Shown in pieces: positions 1 to 6,329 of a stretch of DNA of 8,069 nt. Source of the DNA: Acidobacteriota bacterium (lineage in GTDB: Bacteria > Acidobacteriota > Blastocatellia > Pyrinomonadales > Pyrinomonadaceae). Under the pieces are notes generated by a model, which searched no databases, was not told the DNA's origin, and worked only from the letters and a program-made list of their open reading frames with translations. How positions within the stretch are numbered: the stretch's first letter is position 1; the number at the start of each line of letters is the position of its first letter. Both the position numbers and the translations under genes were made by a program. Location: positions 1 through 8,069 of the forward strand of contig JAIVJP010000102.1 of the NCBI GenBank assembly GCA_020199975.1, in the 5' to 3' direction.

Positions 1-1509
1 GCATAACTCCCGCGCTGTCCGCGTTGATGCCCTCCTGGATCAGCACCGCCATAAAAACTTTTCCATGATCAATCCCGGCACGCTCGCGCGCTTCATACGC
101 CTCGAAATTCCAAAGCGAAGCCCAGACGGTCTTAATCGCTTCTAACAGCCGCTGGTCACCCTTGACATTGGGGACGCTGGAATGGATACCGGCGCCACTG
201 AACTTCGGTAGGTCTTCCGAGTTTGACGAGCTGCGCGCGAATAAACCCTTGCCTGGATACTGAGCATGAACAACGCGCAAGACAGCGCTGCGCAATTGCT
301 CGTTGACCCGACCTTTTTGCATCTGCTCTCGTAACTCCTTAAGCCGCGCACGCCGGTAGGAAGGATCGTGAACAAACTTCTGATCGTTCATCATTTCGTC
401 GATTGTCTCGTCGAGTCTGTGCTCGCGGATAAACTGGTCGTAATAGAAGAAGGGAATGGTGAAGCCGTTAGGAACGATGATTCCCGGAAGGCGAGCCTGC
501 ATCATCTCGCCTAGATTGGCCGACTTGCCACCATAGGCTATGACATCTTTGGTCCGTTGTTGACTGAGGGAAGCAATGCGACTCACAGTCAGATCTGACC
601 GCGGCCTGATCAGGTCGGGGCGAGAAGCCATGCGCTTCTGATATTCCTTCACTTGAGCGAGATCGGCGCGTTTGATCGTGTAGGTGTCTCGCTTGGTCTC
701 AAACGAAACCCACCAACCGTCGTATTCCTTCAGAAGCTGATGCGCATTCTTGATATAGGCGTTAGGCACATCCCAACCCTTCACAAGCAGATTGATGTGC
801 GACAGGGGCGTGGAAGGCTTGGCGACGATCAAGCCGGCAACCGGCGGAAGCTGGATGGGCACTTCGTTCAGCACCAGGATTTCGTTGGATCCGATCTCGA
901 CATGCTCGTCCAGTTTCTCGATGATGTGAATCCGCCCCAGACCGCGGGCCAGATTCAGCGGTTCATACTCCTGCTCTTTAGCAATGTCACTCTGCAGGAG
1001 GCGCTCGAGGCCTTCAACACCGACCGATGCCTCGTCCTGGCGTGATGAGTTTGGCTTGAAGGCCACGGGTTGAAAGAAGCTTTTGTTGATGACATCGGAC
1101 GCAGTCTTGATTTGAGCCGCAGAAATTAGATCGCCTTCCCAAAATTCGAACGTCCATCGCTGCGAAGGAGTCTGATAGGCGATTGTGCCCAACATAAAGC
1201 GCCGGTTAGATTTCAGGTAGTTCTTCTCGAAAAACTCCTCGCCTCGCTCGAGAGATAGATAAGTGCCATTCACGAAATCTTTGTGAACTGGATTGCGCGT
1301 CGAGTTCACATAGTAGATCTTCTTCTTGCCCTGGCGGTCGATGACGAAGAGCACGTGAGGGGGGCGTCAAATTCAGCTCGCGAAGTGATAGCCGGCACGG
1401 AGCGGAGGTTTGATTTAGCCTTCTGGACTTTTTGTCCGACGGCGCAAGGGAAGGAAATTAGCGTCAGGATGGTGGCTACTAACAATCTGCTAGGACTCTG
1501 AGGCAGCAT
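1..1509 (-). CDS. Exported PEP/pyruvate-binding (glucan water dikinase-like) phosphotransferase, partial, one frameshift
   Basis: The reading starts at ATG 1509 with a typical signal peptide (MLPQSPSRLLVATILTLISF, then PCAVGQ), so the product is probably exported. The frame breaks at the G run 1359-1364. Adding one base restores an uninterrupted frame to the left edge, about 503 residues in total; numbers below assume this correction. Residues ~50-200 are an unrecognised N-terminal region beginning HVLFVIDRQGKKKIYYVN. Around His238 the stretch PSTPLSHINLLVKGWDVPNA resembles the swivelling phosphohistidine domain of PEP-utilising enzymes. From ~320 a PPDK N-terminal ATP-grasp domain follows, with YGGKSANLGEMM at ~326 and RSSSNSEDLPKFSGAG at ~426. 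A His domain ahead of the ATP-grasp is the order of glucan water dikinases, whereas PEP synthase has the reverse. The substrate is unknown. No clear Shine-Dalgarno is seen. The gene lies 63 bases after the VWA gene and may be cotranscribed. The C-terminus is outside the window. Confidence 0.8.
1359..1364 (-). other. Frameshift site in a six-base homopolymer
   Basis: On the minus strand the signal-peptide frame reads to ...AEFDAP, then passes through six C and becomes LTCSSSSTARARRR, ending at a TGA at 1308-1306. With one extra C the same DNA reads DAPPHVLFVIDRQGKKKIYYVN and stays open for more than 440 codons. The two halves therefore belong to one gene. A lost base in a homopolymer fits a sequencing or assembly error best. 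A real inactivating mutation or slippage-based phase variation cannot be excluded from this sequence alone. Confidence 0.85.
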
Positions 1510-1572
1510 GTTGTGAGCTATCAGGGAGAACTCAAGCCGAGCCAGTACCGGCCCAGCCCAAGCTTGAGCCTC

Positions 1573-2970
1573 TTAAGGGGTCTTTGTTGTAGAAGCCGCC
1601 CTTGGGTTCGCGGTAGTTGCGCGTGTAGCGGGTTTCGTGGGAGCCGGGGCCGGAGGTCCTCCCTTGGGGGCAATACGCCCGCCGCGCGTGAGCGCGATAC
1701 GCTTGTCACGACCCGCCGCATCCGCCACCGCAACCCTAATCGTACGATATGAACCATCACGGGCCTTGTTTGTCGGGTTATAGGCGAGCACGTACTGGGT
1801 GCGAAGATCGCGCACGATCTCGTTGGCAATCTTGGGCAATTCCGATATTGACTGGGGAAAGAAAGCGCGGCCGCCAGTTTCAGATGCCAGCTTATTCAGT
1901 AGATTGACTGCTTTGTCGCGAGAACTCTTGCGGATAAAGCCGCCGTCTTTCTCGAGCTCGTTGACGAAACCAATAACGTAGATCTGGACATCTGCCTCGC
2001 GCAGCCGCCCAAACAATTGTTCCTGTCTATAGAAACTCACCCGATCTTCGCCATCAGTTACTACAATTAGGGCGCGCCGTCGCCGGTCGTTTTCGTCTCC
2101 CTTCTTGTATTCAGCAACACGTTCCGCGGATAGATAGACTGCATCGATGACCGCAGTTTGGCCTCCCTCTATGTACATGTTGTCGAGTCCATCCAAAAGG
2201 AGCTCCATGTTCGAGGTGAAGTCCTGCAGGGTTTCGATTTTGTCGCTGCTGATGAAACGGACCAGAAAGGTTTCATCCCCTGGCCTGTTGCTGTTGATGA
2301 TGCTTTTGCCCGCGTCGATCACGCTCTGTAACTGGCTCCTCAACGAGCCTGAATTGTCTATGGTCAGGCCGTAGCTGACCGGGACTTCTTCTCGGGTAAA
2401 GAAAGCCACGGGCTGTTCTACGCCGTCTTCAAAGACGTGGAAATCGTTCTCTTTCACGTTATCGATCGGCCGGTTATTCCGGTCAATTACGCGAACATTG
2501 AGGGTGACCAGTTCGGTGTCTACTTTAACGATCTCACCCTCGCCAAACTCTTCGGGTGGGGTGGGTGTCGGTTTTGGCTTTAGCACTGGCGGCGGAGGCG
2601 GCTCCCCCAGTTGCGGTATGATCCTATCAATCCCAGACGGTTCGGGAGTCGGCTTAACCGTCGGTCGGCTTACAGGTGTTTGAGGCGTCGTGGTCCTCGG
2701 TACCGGAGTAGTCGTCGCGGTAGGCACCGCCGCAGGAGAGGCTGTTGTCGCAGGCCGATTCTGCGTTGAGCCGGTCCTCGGTGCCGGAGTCGGTGTGGCG
2801 GTTGGTGGCGCGGAAGGTTGACCGGTACGGCGAGCGCGCTCATCCTGCCTACCTGCAGCCGAAGTATAATTTGAACCTATAAGCACTGCGACGGTGAACA
2901 CAAGCAGGCTTAGAAGGACAAGAGTCCGGGCCCGGGAACTCATCGCACGATACATGGAACGGTTTATCAC
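1573..2970 (-). CDS. Exported VWA-domain protein with Pro/Thr-rich linker (VWFA-related Acidobacterial family)
   Basis: 465 residues. The start chosen is GTG 2970, because a GAGG lies 9 bases upstream; in-frame ATGs at 2955 and 2943 have no such site. A hydrophobic segment (~17-32, TLVLLSLLVFTVAVLI) is a signal peptide or membrane anchor. Residues ~50-140 are low-complexity Pro/Thr/Ala, probably a flexible extracytoplasmic spacer. Residues ~147-190 are the beta-rich lead-in common in this family (VDTELVTLNVRVIDRNNRPI, then FEDG). The VWA fold follows, with a complete metal-ion-dependent adhesion site: D205-N-S207-G-S209, T272 in GGQTAV, and D306 in VVTDGED. The family ending is recognisable in QYVLAYNP and DGSYRTIRV, but the usual final R-x-GY is replaced by TRGGRIAPKGG plus a Pro/Ala/Thr tail. 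Its role is probably metal-dependent protein binding; no ligand can be named. The paralogue encoded at 3238-4278 lies upstream in the same orientation. Confidence 0.9.
   Translation of the reverse strand: MINRSMYRAMSSRARTLVLLSLLVFTVAVLIGSNYTSAAGRQDERARRTGQPSAPPTATPTPAPRTGSTQNRPATTASPAAVPTATTTPVPRTTTPQTPVSRPTVKPTPEPSGIDRIIPQLGEPPPPPVLKPKPTPTPPEEFGEGEIVKVDTELVTLNVRVIDRNNRPIDNVKENDFHVFEDGVEQPVAFFTREEVPVSYGLTIDNSGSLRSQLQSVIDAGKSIINSNRPGDETFLVRFISSDKIETLQDFTSNMELLLDGLDNMYIEGGQTAVIDAVYLSAERVAEYKKGDENDRRRRALIVVTDGEDRVSFYRQEQLFGRLREADVQIYVIGFVNELEKDGGFIRKSSRDKAVNLLNKLASETGGRAFFPQSISELPKIANEIVRDLRTQYVLAYNPTNKARDGSYRTIRVAVADAAGRDKRIALTRGGRIAPKGGPPAPAPTKPATRATTANPRAASTTKTP
2692..2802 (-). repeat. Diverged duplication inside the Pro/Thr-rich linker of the VWA gene
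   Basis: Two copies of a ~30-base unit beginning GGTCCTCGG on the plus strand lie 81 bases apart, at about 2692-2722 and 2773-2802. They encode ATTTPVPRTT and ATPTPAPRTG in the spacer. The copies have diverged, so this looks like an old internal duplication that lengthened the linker. Confidence 0.45.
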
Positions 2971-2979
2971 AAACTATAA

Positions 2980-2983
2980 CCTC
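2980..2983 (-). promoter_or_regulatory. Shine-Dalgarno GAGG that supports a GTG start
   Basis: GAGG, within GGCGAGG on the minus strand, stands 9 bases before GTG 2970. The in-frame ATGs further in (2955, 2943) lack any purine-rich site at a suitable distance, so this motif decides the start. A similar GCGAGG context precedes the upstream paralogue. Confidence 0.55.
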
Positions 2984-3066
2984 GCCTAAGAAAACGCCGA
3001 CTAGCTGCCGATGTTACCCACAAAGTGCTCGCCCATAGCTTAAGGGCAGATGCCCGATCATGCGAA

Positions 3067-3103
3067 GCGCCCCGCAAACCCCTTGGAGATGGGGGCGGAG
3101 CGC
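3067..3103. other. GC-rich hairpin in the 267-base gap between the two VWA genes
   Basis: The gap 2971-3237 has no convincing gene. Reading frames through it lack a ribosome site and recognisable composition. It contains one strong potential stem: nine pairs (one G-T), a three-base bulge, then four more C-G pairs around a 9-base loop. No T run follows on the minus strand, so it is not a standard intrinsic terminator. It could reduce read-through, protect mRNA ends, or be a degenerate interspersed repeat. Confidence 0.35.
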
Positions 3104-3237
3104 CAGAGCTTGTTTGCTCACTTACTCCGCGAGAACTGGGGCAAACAGCGTCGCGAACAACTGCGTCCACTGCGCACACATTCGAAGGATGCCTTGGGAG
3201 AGTTTGAGCGTTGCCGAAGCGATTAGAAAGTCGAAAG

Positions 3238-4278
3238 TCATCGTGCGCCGGGAATTGCGTAGTAACCCTCCTTAGAACGCACAAACAGGCGCGGCAGGCC
3301 ACGCGGCGGAGTTACCTTCACCTTGATCTTACGCCACTTGCCATCGTTGGAAAAATTGCTGGGTTTGTAGCCGATCGAATACTGATGCCGTAATTCCAGA
3401 GCGATCTGCTCAAAGATGTCATCCATTTCCACAGCCGAGCGCGGGAAGAACGCCTTTCCTCCAGAGACATTGGCCAATTCATCGAGAATGCCCTGGCCTT
3501 CCATCCCTAGGGCGCTGCCGGCATCGCCGCCACTAAGAATTCCCACGGCATACAAAACCACATCGGATTCTTTCAACAGGCGTCTAAGCTCATTGAAGGT
3601 GTAACGGGAGTTGTTGTCCTGGCCGTCACTGATCAATAGGAGCGCTCGTTTGGGATGGAGCCCGCGCTGCACCTTCTCCACGCCGAGATAGCAGGCGTCA
3701 TAGAGCGCCGTATTGTTTTTGGTCTGAACGAAAGTGAGCTTGTCTAAAACCGCATTGCCATCGCGAGTTTTATCGAGCAGCAACTGGGCCCGTGAGTTGA
3801 AGGCGATGAGGAAATACTCATCTGAGTTGTGACTAGTTTGAATAAACTTAGCCAGCGCTTCACGCGCGTTCTTAATCTTGTCACCGCTCATTGAACCCGA
3901 CACATCGAAGATCACGCCCACGGAGACTGGCGAATCGTCGTCACTAAAGAAAGTGATCTCCTGCGGCTGCTTCTCGTCGAGTATGGTGAAAGCCTTCTGA
4001 CTCAACCCCGAAACATAGCGACCGTAGGTATCAGTCACGGTTACCGTCAAGGTGATGAGATCGGTGTTTACGATCAAAGGCCCGTCGAGTTCATTGCCCA
4101 GCCTTTGCTGGGGTGTTGGAGTTCCCGTCGGATCGGTTTTCGCCGGTGTTGTGCCGGTAGCTGGCTTTTGCGCACCCTGGTGCTGGGCTCCAGGAGTAAA
4201 GGAAATTTGTGTGGCAAAAACGAAGAGAAAGGATACTGCGAGCGCGATCCTAAGAGCCCATCTGGCCGGTAAGTGCAT
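3238..4278 (-). CDS. Exported VWA-domain protein (VWFA-related Acidobacterial family)
   Basis: 346 residues from ATG 4278. This start is preferred over an upstream in-frame TTG at 4302 because GAGGG lies 4 bases before the ATG, and the N-terminus then reads as a clean signal peptide (MHLPARWALRIALAVSFLFV). A short Ala/Pro/Thr spacer follows to ~60. A family-typical beta lead-in (NTDLITLTVTVTDTYGRYV, then FTILDEKQPQEITFF) precedes the VWA fold. The adhesion-site motif is complete: D125-V-S127-G-S129-M, T190 in NNTALYD, and D218 in LISDGQD. The C-terminus keeps the family signature HQYSIGYKPSN, then DGKWRKIKVKV and RSKEGYYA, which its neighbour has lost. The protein probably acts outside the cytoplasmic membrane as a metal-dependent binding module; the partner is unknown. 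It is the first gene of the minus-strand run. Confidence 0.92.
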   Translation of the reverse strand: MHLPARWALRIALAVSFLFVFATQISFTPGAQHQGAQKPATGTTPAKTDPTGTPTPQQRLGNELDGPLIVNTDLITLTVTVTDTYGRYVSGLSQKAFTILDEKQPQEITFFSDDDSPVSVGVIFDVSGSMSGDKIKNAREALAKFIQTSHNSDEYFLIAFNSRAQLLLDKTRDGNAVLDKLTFVQTKNNTALYDACYLGVEKVQRGLHPKRALLLISDGQDNNSRYTFNELRRLLKESDVVLYAVGILSGGDAGSALGMEGQGILDELANVSGGKAFFPRSAVEMDDIFEQIALELRHQYSIGYKPSNFSNDGKWRKIKVKVTPPRGLPRLFVRSKEGYYAIPGAR

Positions 4279-4462
4279 GTAACCCTCGCTGTTTTTCGTC
4301 AAGCACCTGAGACTTGTCCGACAGACCTGAGAAAGCTGTCAACAGAGATGCCGAAGAGCCAGGCTGTGATGCCCGAGGCTTCAATTTTTATAGAGCTTAC
4401 CCGGAACGGCTTGCGTGGGAGACGGTCGCGCGCGAATTCCACCCAGTCTGTGTTGGCTGAGC

Positions 4463-4492
4463 ATTGTAGGACAAGGTTGTCAGGACGTGCAA
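4463..4492 (-). promoter_or_regulatory. Possible sigma-70-type promoter for the VWA genes
   Basis: On the minus strand TTGCAC (4492-4487) and TACAAT (4468-4463) are separated by 18 bases, close to the housekeeping consensus. Transcription would start near 4455 and give a leader of about 175 bases before ATG 4278, which is long. The match is by eye only; other starts nearer the gene are possible. Confidence 0.28.
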
Positions 4493-4562
4493 GAAAATAG
4501 ACGTCAAAACGAAGGTAACAGTTCAACAAACGGTTGAATGGGCAAATGCAAATAAGGAGTTG

Positions 4563-4631
4563 ATGGTGGTAATGTTCGTCGTGGCAGGTCTACTGTTTGT
4601 GATCGCAAGCGCGGTCAGCGCCCTCGATTGA
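4563..4631 (+). CDS. Possible 22-residue single-helix membrane peptide
   Basis: ATG 4563 begins MVVMFVVAGLLFVIASAVSA followed by LD and a stop: almost entirely one hydrophobic helix. AAGGAG (4554-4559) lies only 3 bases before this ATG and 12 before the second ATG (4572), so neither spacing is ideal. The frame is open further upstream to 4470 (including QQTVEWANANKEL) but has no usual start codon there, so this could also be the tail of a decayed gene. It matches no family I recognise. It lies 74 bases before the phosphatase-like gene and could be a leader peptide or small membrane protein. Confidence 0.25.
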   Translation: MVVMFVVAGLLFVIASAVSALD

Positions 4632-4693
4632 AGATAATTAGTTGGGATATGCAAAAACAAGTACACTCAATCCGCTAGGAGTCCAGAACATTC

Positions 4694-4698
4694 GGAGG
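4694..4698 (+). promoter_or_regulatory. Strong Shine-Dalgarno GGAGG
   Basis: GGAGG sits 7 bases before ATG 4706, an ideal distance, and fixes the start of the phosphatase-like gene so that the protein begins with a signal peptide. Confidence 0.7.
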
Positions 4699-4705
4699 CT
4701 CAAAG

Positions 4706-5164
4706 ATGAAAATAGCAAAAGCGATCTCTGTCCTGCTGTTGCTCGCGACTGCATCAGTTACGGCGCAACAAGAGGTTCACCCCATCAGAAACTTCATTCG
4801 CATCAACGACCAGTTCTGTACTGGCGCTCAACCAAGACTCGAGCATTTGGCGCGGTTGAAAACGGAGGGCGTTAAGGCCATCATCAATCTACGGCCACCG
4901 AGCGAACACCGCGCCGCCGAAGAAGAAGCGAAGGCGAAAGAATTGGGTCTGCGCTACTTCAATATTCCAGTCGTCTTTGGCGAGCCTAAAGACGAACAGG
5001 CTACAGAGTTTTTGAAGATCACTGATGACCCGAAGAACCGTCCCGCCTTCATTCACTGCGCTGCGTCCATACGCGTTGGAGCGTTTTGGATGATCCGAAG
5101 GGTATTACGGGACGGACCAAAGAATCGTAACGCTGAAAGCGTTGGCGAAGGGTTGCACAGGTGA
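4706..5164 (+). CDS. Exported dual-specificity-phosphatase-like protein, C-terminus probably replaced by a repeat element
   Basis: 152 residues. The signal peptide is MKIAKAISVLLLLATASVTA, with likely cleavage near AQQ. The body follows the small cysteine-phosphatase fold related to the beta-lactamase-hydrolase-like/DUF442 group: FIRINDQFCTGAQP (~30-43), an 'INLRPPSEH' strand-loop (~60-68), then FIHCAASIRVGAFWMIRRVL (115-134). The catalytic signature is H117-C118-x4-R123; relatives as I remember them also have four residues between Cys and Arg, but usually Asn just before Arg, where this one has Ile. After RRVLRDG (137) the usual helical C-terminus (...KA..EA..IGL...) is missing. The final 15 residues are encoded by sequence that includes one arm of the inverted repeat 5133-5261, and the stop lies inside that element. 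The protein is therefore likely shortened and may be inactive. The substrate is unknown. Confidence 0.75.
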   Translation: MKIAKAISVLLLLATASVTAQQEVHPIRNFIRINDQFCTGAQPRLEHLARLKTEGVKAIINLRPPSEHRAAEEEAKAKELGLRYFNIPVVFGEPKDEQATEFLKITDDPKNRPAFIHCAASIRVGAFWMIRRVLRDGPKNRNAESVGEGLHR

Positions 5165-5261
5165 CCTCGCGAACTGTTTCAGAGTTTGCGAAGTAGTATG
5201 GGTTGGAACTGGAATCCCAGGGTTGCTGCAACCCAGCGCTGGAGCTGGCCAACGCTTTCAG
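5117..5261. repeat. Inverted-repeat element (MITE- or REP-like) at the 3' end of the phosphatase gene
   Basis: CTGAAAGCGTTGGC at 5133-5146 is matched exactly by its reverse complement at 5248-5261, a 14-base perfect inverted repeat 129 bases across. Weaker complementarity (GAAT...AC) continues outside both arms, so the true left end may be near 5117. Inside are two neighbouring palindromes: GGGTTGC-T-GCAACCC (5220-5234) and CCAGCGCTGG (5233-5242). No transposase is encoded. The reading frames across it (for example minus strand 5276-5049, with GLQQPWDSSSNPYYF) look like repeat translations, not a gene. Its family is not known to me by name. Confidence 0.6.
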
Positions 5262-5330
5262 AGTAATTCGTAGCACTAGTGTGTTCGGGCAACGTCGGGG
5301 GTTTTTACACGCGAGAGAGACCGGCTGTTA

Positions 5331-5380
5331 CTGGGAACGAGGGCGTCTCGCCCGCAAGGCGCGCCAGGAGCGCTGCGTGT
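5331..5380. repeat. GC-rich palindromic intergenic repeat
   Basis: GGGCG-TCT-CGCCC (5341-5353) forms a perfect five-pair hairpin and is followed by the palindrome GGCGCGCC (5358-5365). Its minus-strand translation, AGETPSFPVT, resembles a phrase I remember from many spurious predicted proteins that come from interspersed repeats in soil bacteria. The rest of 5262-5545 has no convincing gene. The frame ending at 5499 finishes LPGLTLLNGVDIVIKRGNRY, which could be the tail of a decayed gene, but it has no recognisable start or family. Confidence 0.45.
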
Positions 5381-5545
5381 TGGAATCACATGGTCAAGGC
5401 GCCCGGTGGCAAGAGTATCCTCAACGGCTGCAACTGCCTGGACTCACTCTTTTGAACGGTGTCGATATCGTGATCAAGCGTGGCAACCGCTATAAGTAAC
5501 CAGGCTGTTCGCCATGAGCTACGCATCCTACTGGAGCTTCAATCT

Positions 5546-6139
5546 ATGGACAATGAAAACCGATCGGCGGATTTCGCTGCTGTCCCGTCACTCGAACGCT
5601 CTTTGCTGACGGGCAGTCTTGGATTCAGTTTCGTGAGTTTGTGTGTGTTCGCCACAGTCGCCTTTGCCGAAAGGTCGATGTACAAGCATCTCGGATTGTT
5701 AGGCGCTTACCTTGCCTGGACCGTTCTCTTTGTCCTGTTGGGTGGTGGAGTCCTGGCCTCGCTGGTCGTCCGCCGCTGGCGGCTGCCGAGATTCTACCTG
5801 CTCTTCGCTGCGGCTTTCTTCGCGTACGCCGCCGGTTGGGTCGGCGCGTATTTCGTCTTACGTGGCGTCGCGGGCGAATGGATCGGCTCGCTCGCGGGGT
5901 CGCTCCTGATGGGCTTAGTCCTCGCCGCTGGGTTCGGCGTGGCACGCTCCGCATTGAACTTGTCGGCCATGCTGTTCGTAGCAAACTCACTCGGGTACTT
6001 TCTCGGCTCGGCGGTTAACGATTCCATCGGAGGGAAAGCTGGAATGCTTCTATGGGGGTTGATGTACGGTCTGTGCCTGGGGGCCGGACTCGGGGCGGTC
6101 TTACACTTCGCTCAGGCCCGAGGCGCGCGAACGGGTTAA
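5546..6139 (+). CDS. Six-helix integral membrane protein of unknown function
   Basis: 197 residues from ATG 5546, chosen because GGAG lies 9 bases upstream. An in-frame GTG at 5480 would add 22 polar residues without a good ribosome site. After a short cytoplasmic-like N-terminus (MDNENRSADFAAVPSLERS) there are about six hydrophobic spans: ~22-43, 49-74, 81-103, 112-132, 137-158 and 166-188. They are rich in Gly and Ala with small-residue spacing (for example GSLAGSLLMGLVLAAGFGVA), which suggests tight helix packing. There are no charged catalytic motifs, nucleotide-binding motif or known transporter signature. I do not recognise the family. It is isolated from the phosphatase gene by ~380 bases of repeats and converges on the hydrolase gene, so its context gives no hint of function. 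Confidence 0.75.
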   Translation: MDNENRSADFAAVPSLERSLLTGSLGFSFVSLCVFATVAFAERSMYKHLGLLGAYLAWTVLFVLLGGGVLASLVVRRWRLPRFYLLFAAAFFAYAAGWVGAYFVLRGVAGEWIGSLAGSLLMGLVLAAGFGVARSALNLSAMLFVANSLGYFLGSAVNDSIGGKAGMLLWGLMYGLCLGAGLGAVLHFAQARGARTG

Positions 6140-6197
6140 GGCCAAAGCGAAAATAGTCGAGTTGTTGATGAGCGCAATCGAAATCTTAACCATGGCG

Positions 6198-6314
6198 CCT
6201 GTCAGAACGGCGAGCGGTTCGGTCTCAACTGGGAAGCATACGACCGGGGGGTTTTGACCTGGGACACGCTGAGAGCCGCCGCTAGCAGACCGGGTCGCTC
6301 GCCGTTCTGACAGG
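6198..6314. repeat. 117-base element with 27-base imperfect inverted ends between convergent genes
   Basis: The left arm 6198-6224 and right arm 6288-6314 are reverse complements over 27 bases with three adjacent mismatches (19 consecutive matches including CTGTCAGAACGGCGAGCG, then 5 more). The loop is 63 bases with no coding potential. It lies 59 bases after the membrane-protein stop and 15 before the hydrolase stop. As RNA from either strand it would fold into a long stem, so it could end transcription from both sides, although no T run follows. The shape fits a non-autonomous miniature transposon or REP-type repeat. No flanking direct repeat is evident. Confidence 0.65.
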
Positions 6315-6329
6315 GTTCGCTGAGGCATA

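Larger units (their letters stand above)
4279..4705. other. Divergent intergenic region
   Basis: This stretch separates the minus-strand VWA gene from the plus-strand phosphatase-like gene, so promoters for both must lie here or nearby. Apart from the weak promoter candidate at 4463-4492 and the short reading frame at 4563-4631, I see no conserved RNA, operator palindrome or terminator. The 4303-4460 part is featureless to the eye. Confidence 0.6.

Noticed and set aside
653..1045. 130-codon plus-strand frame
   Set aside because: It is antisense to the well-supported dikinase-like coding sequence.
1531..1568. Inverted repeat CTCAAGC...GCTTGAG as a terminator after the longer VWA gene
   Set aside because: Only seven pairs with a 24-base loop and no T run; too weak to call, and the next gene may be cotranscribed.
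2967..3302. 111-codon minus-strand frame across the gap between the VWA genes
   Set aside because: It overlaps the end of the upstream VWA gene in another frame, has no ribosome site or recognisable domain, and its composition is that of random GC-rich DNA.
4628..4653. TTGAAG...TATGCA as a promoter for the phosphatase-like gene
   Set aside because: The spacer is only 14 bases and both boxes are poor matches.
5049..5276. 75-codon minus-strand frame
   Set aside because: It spans the inverted-repeat element and is antisense to the phosphatase signature, so it is best explained as repeat translation.
5203..5499. 98-codon plus-strand frame
   Set aside because: It runs through both repeat elements, so its translation is repeat-derived; only the last ~20 residues could be a gene remnant.
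6101..6328. 75-codon minus-strand frame in the convergent gap
   Set aside because: It is the translation of the 117-base inverted-repeat element and its flanks; there is no ribosome site or domain.
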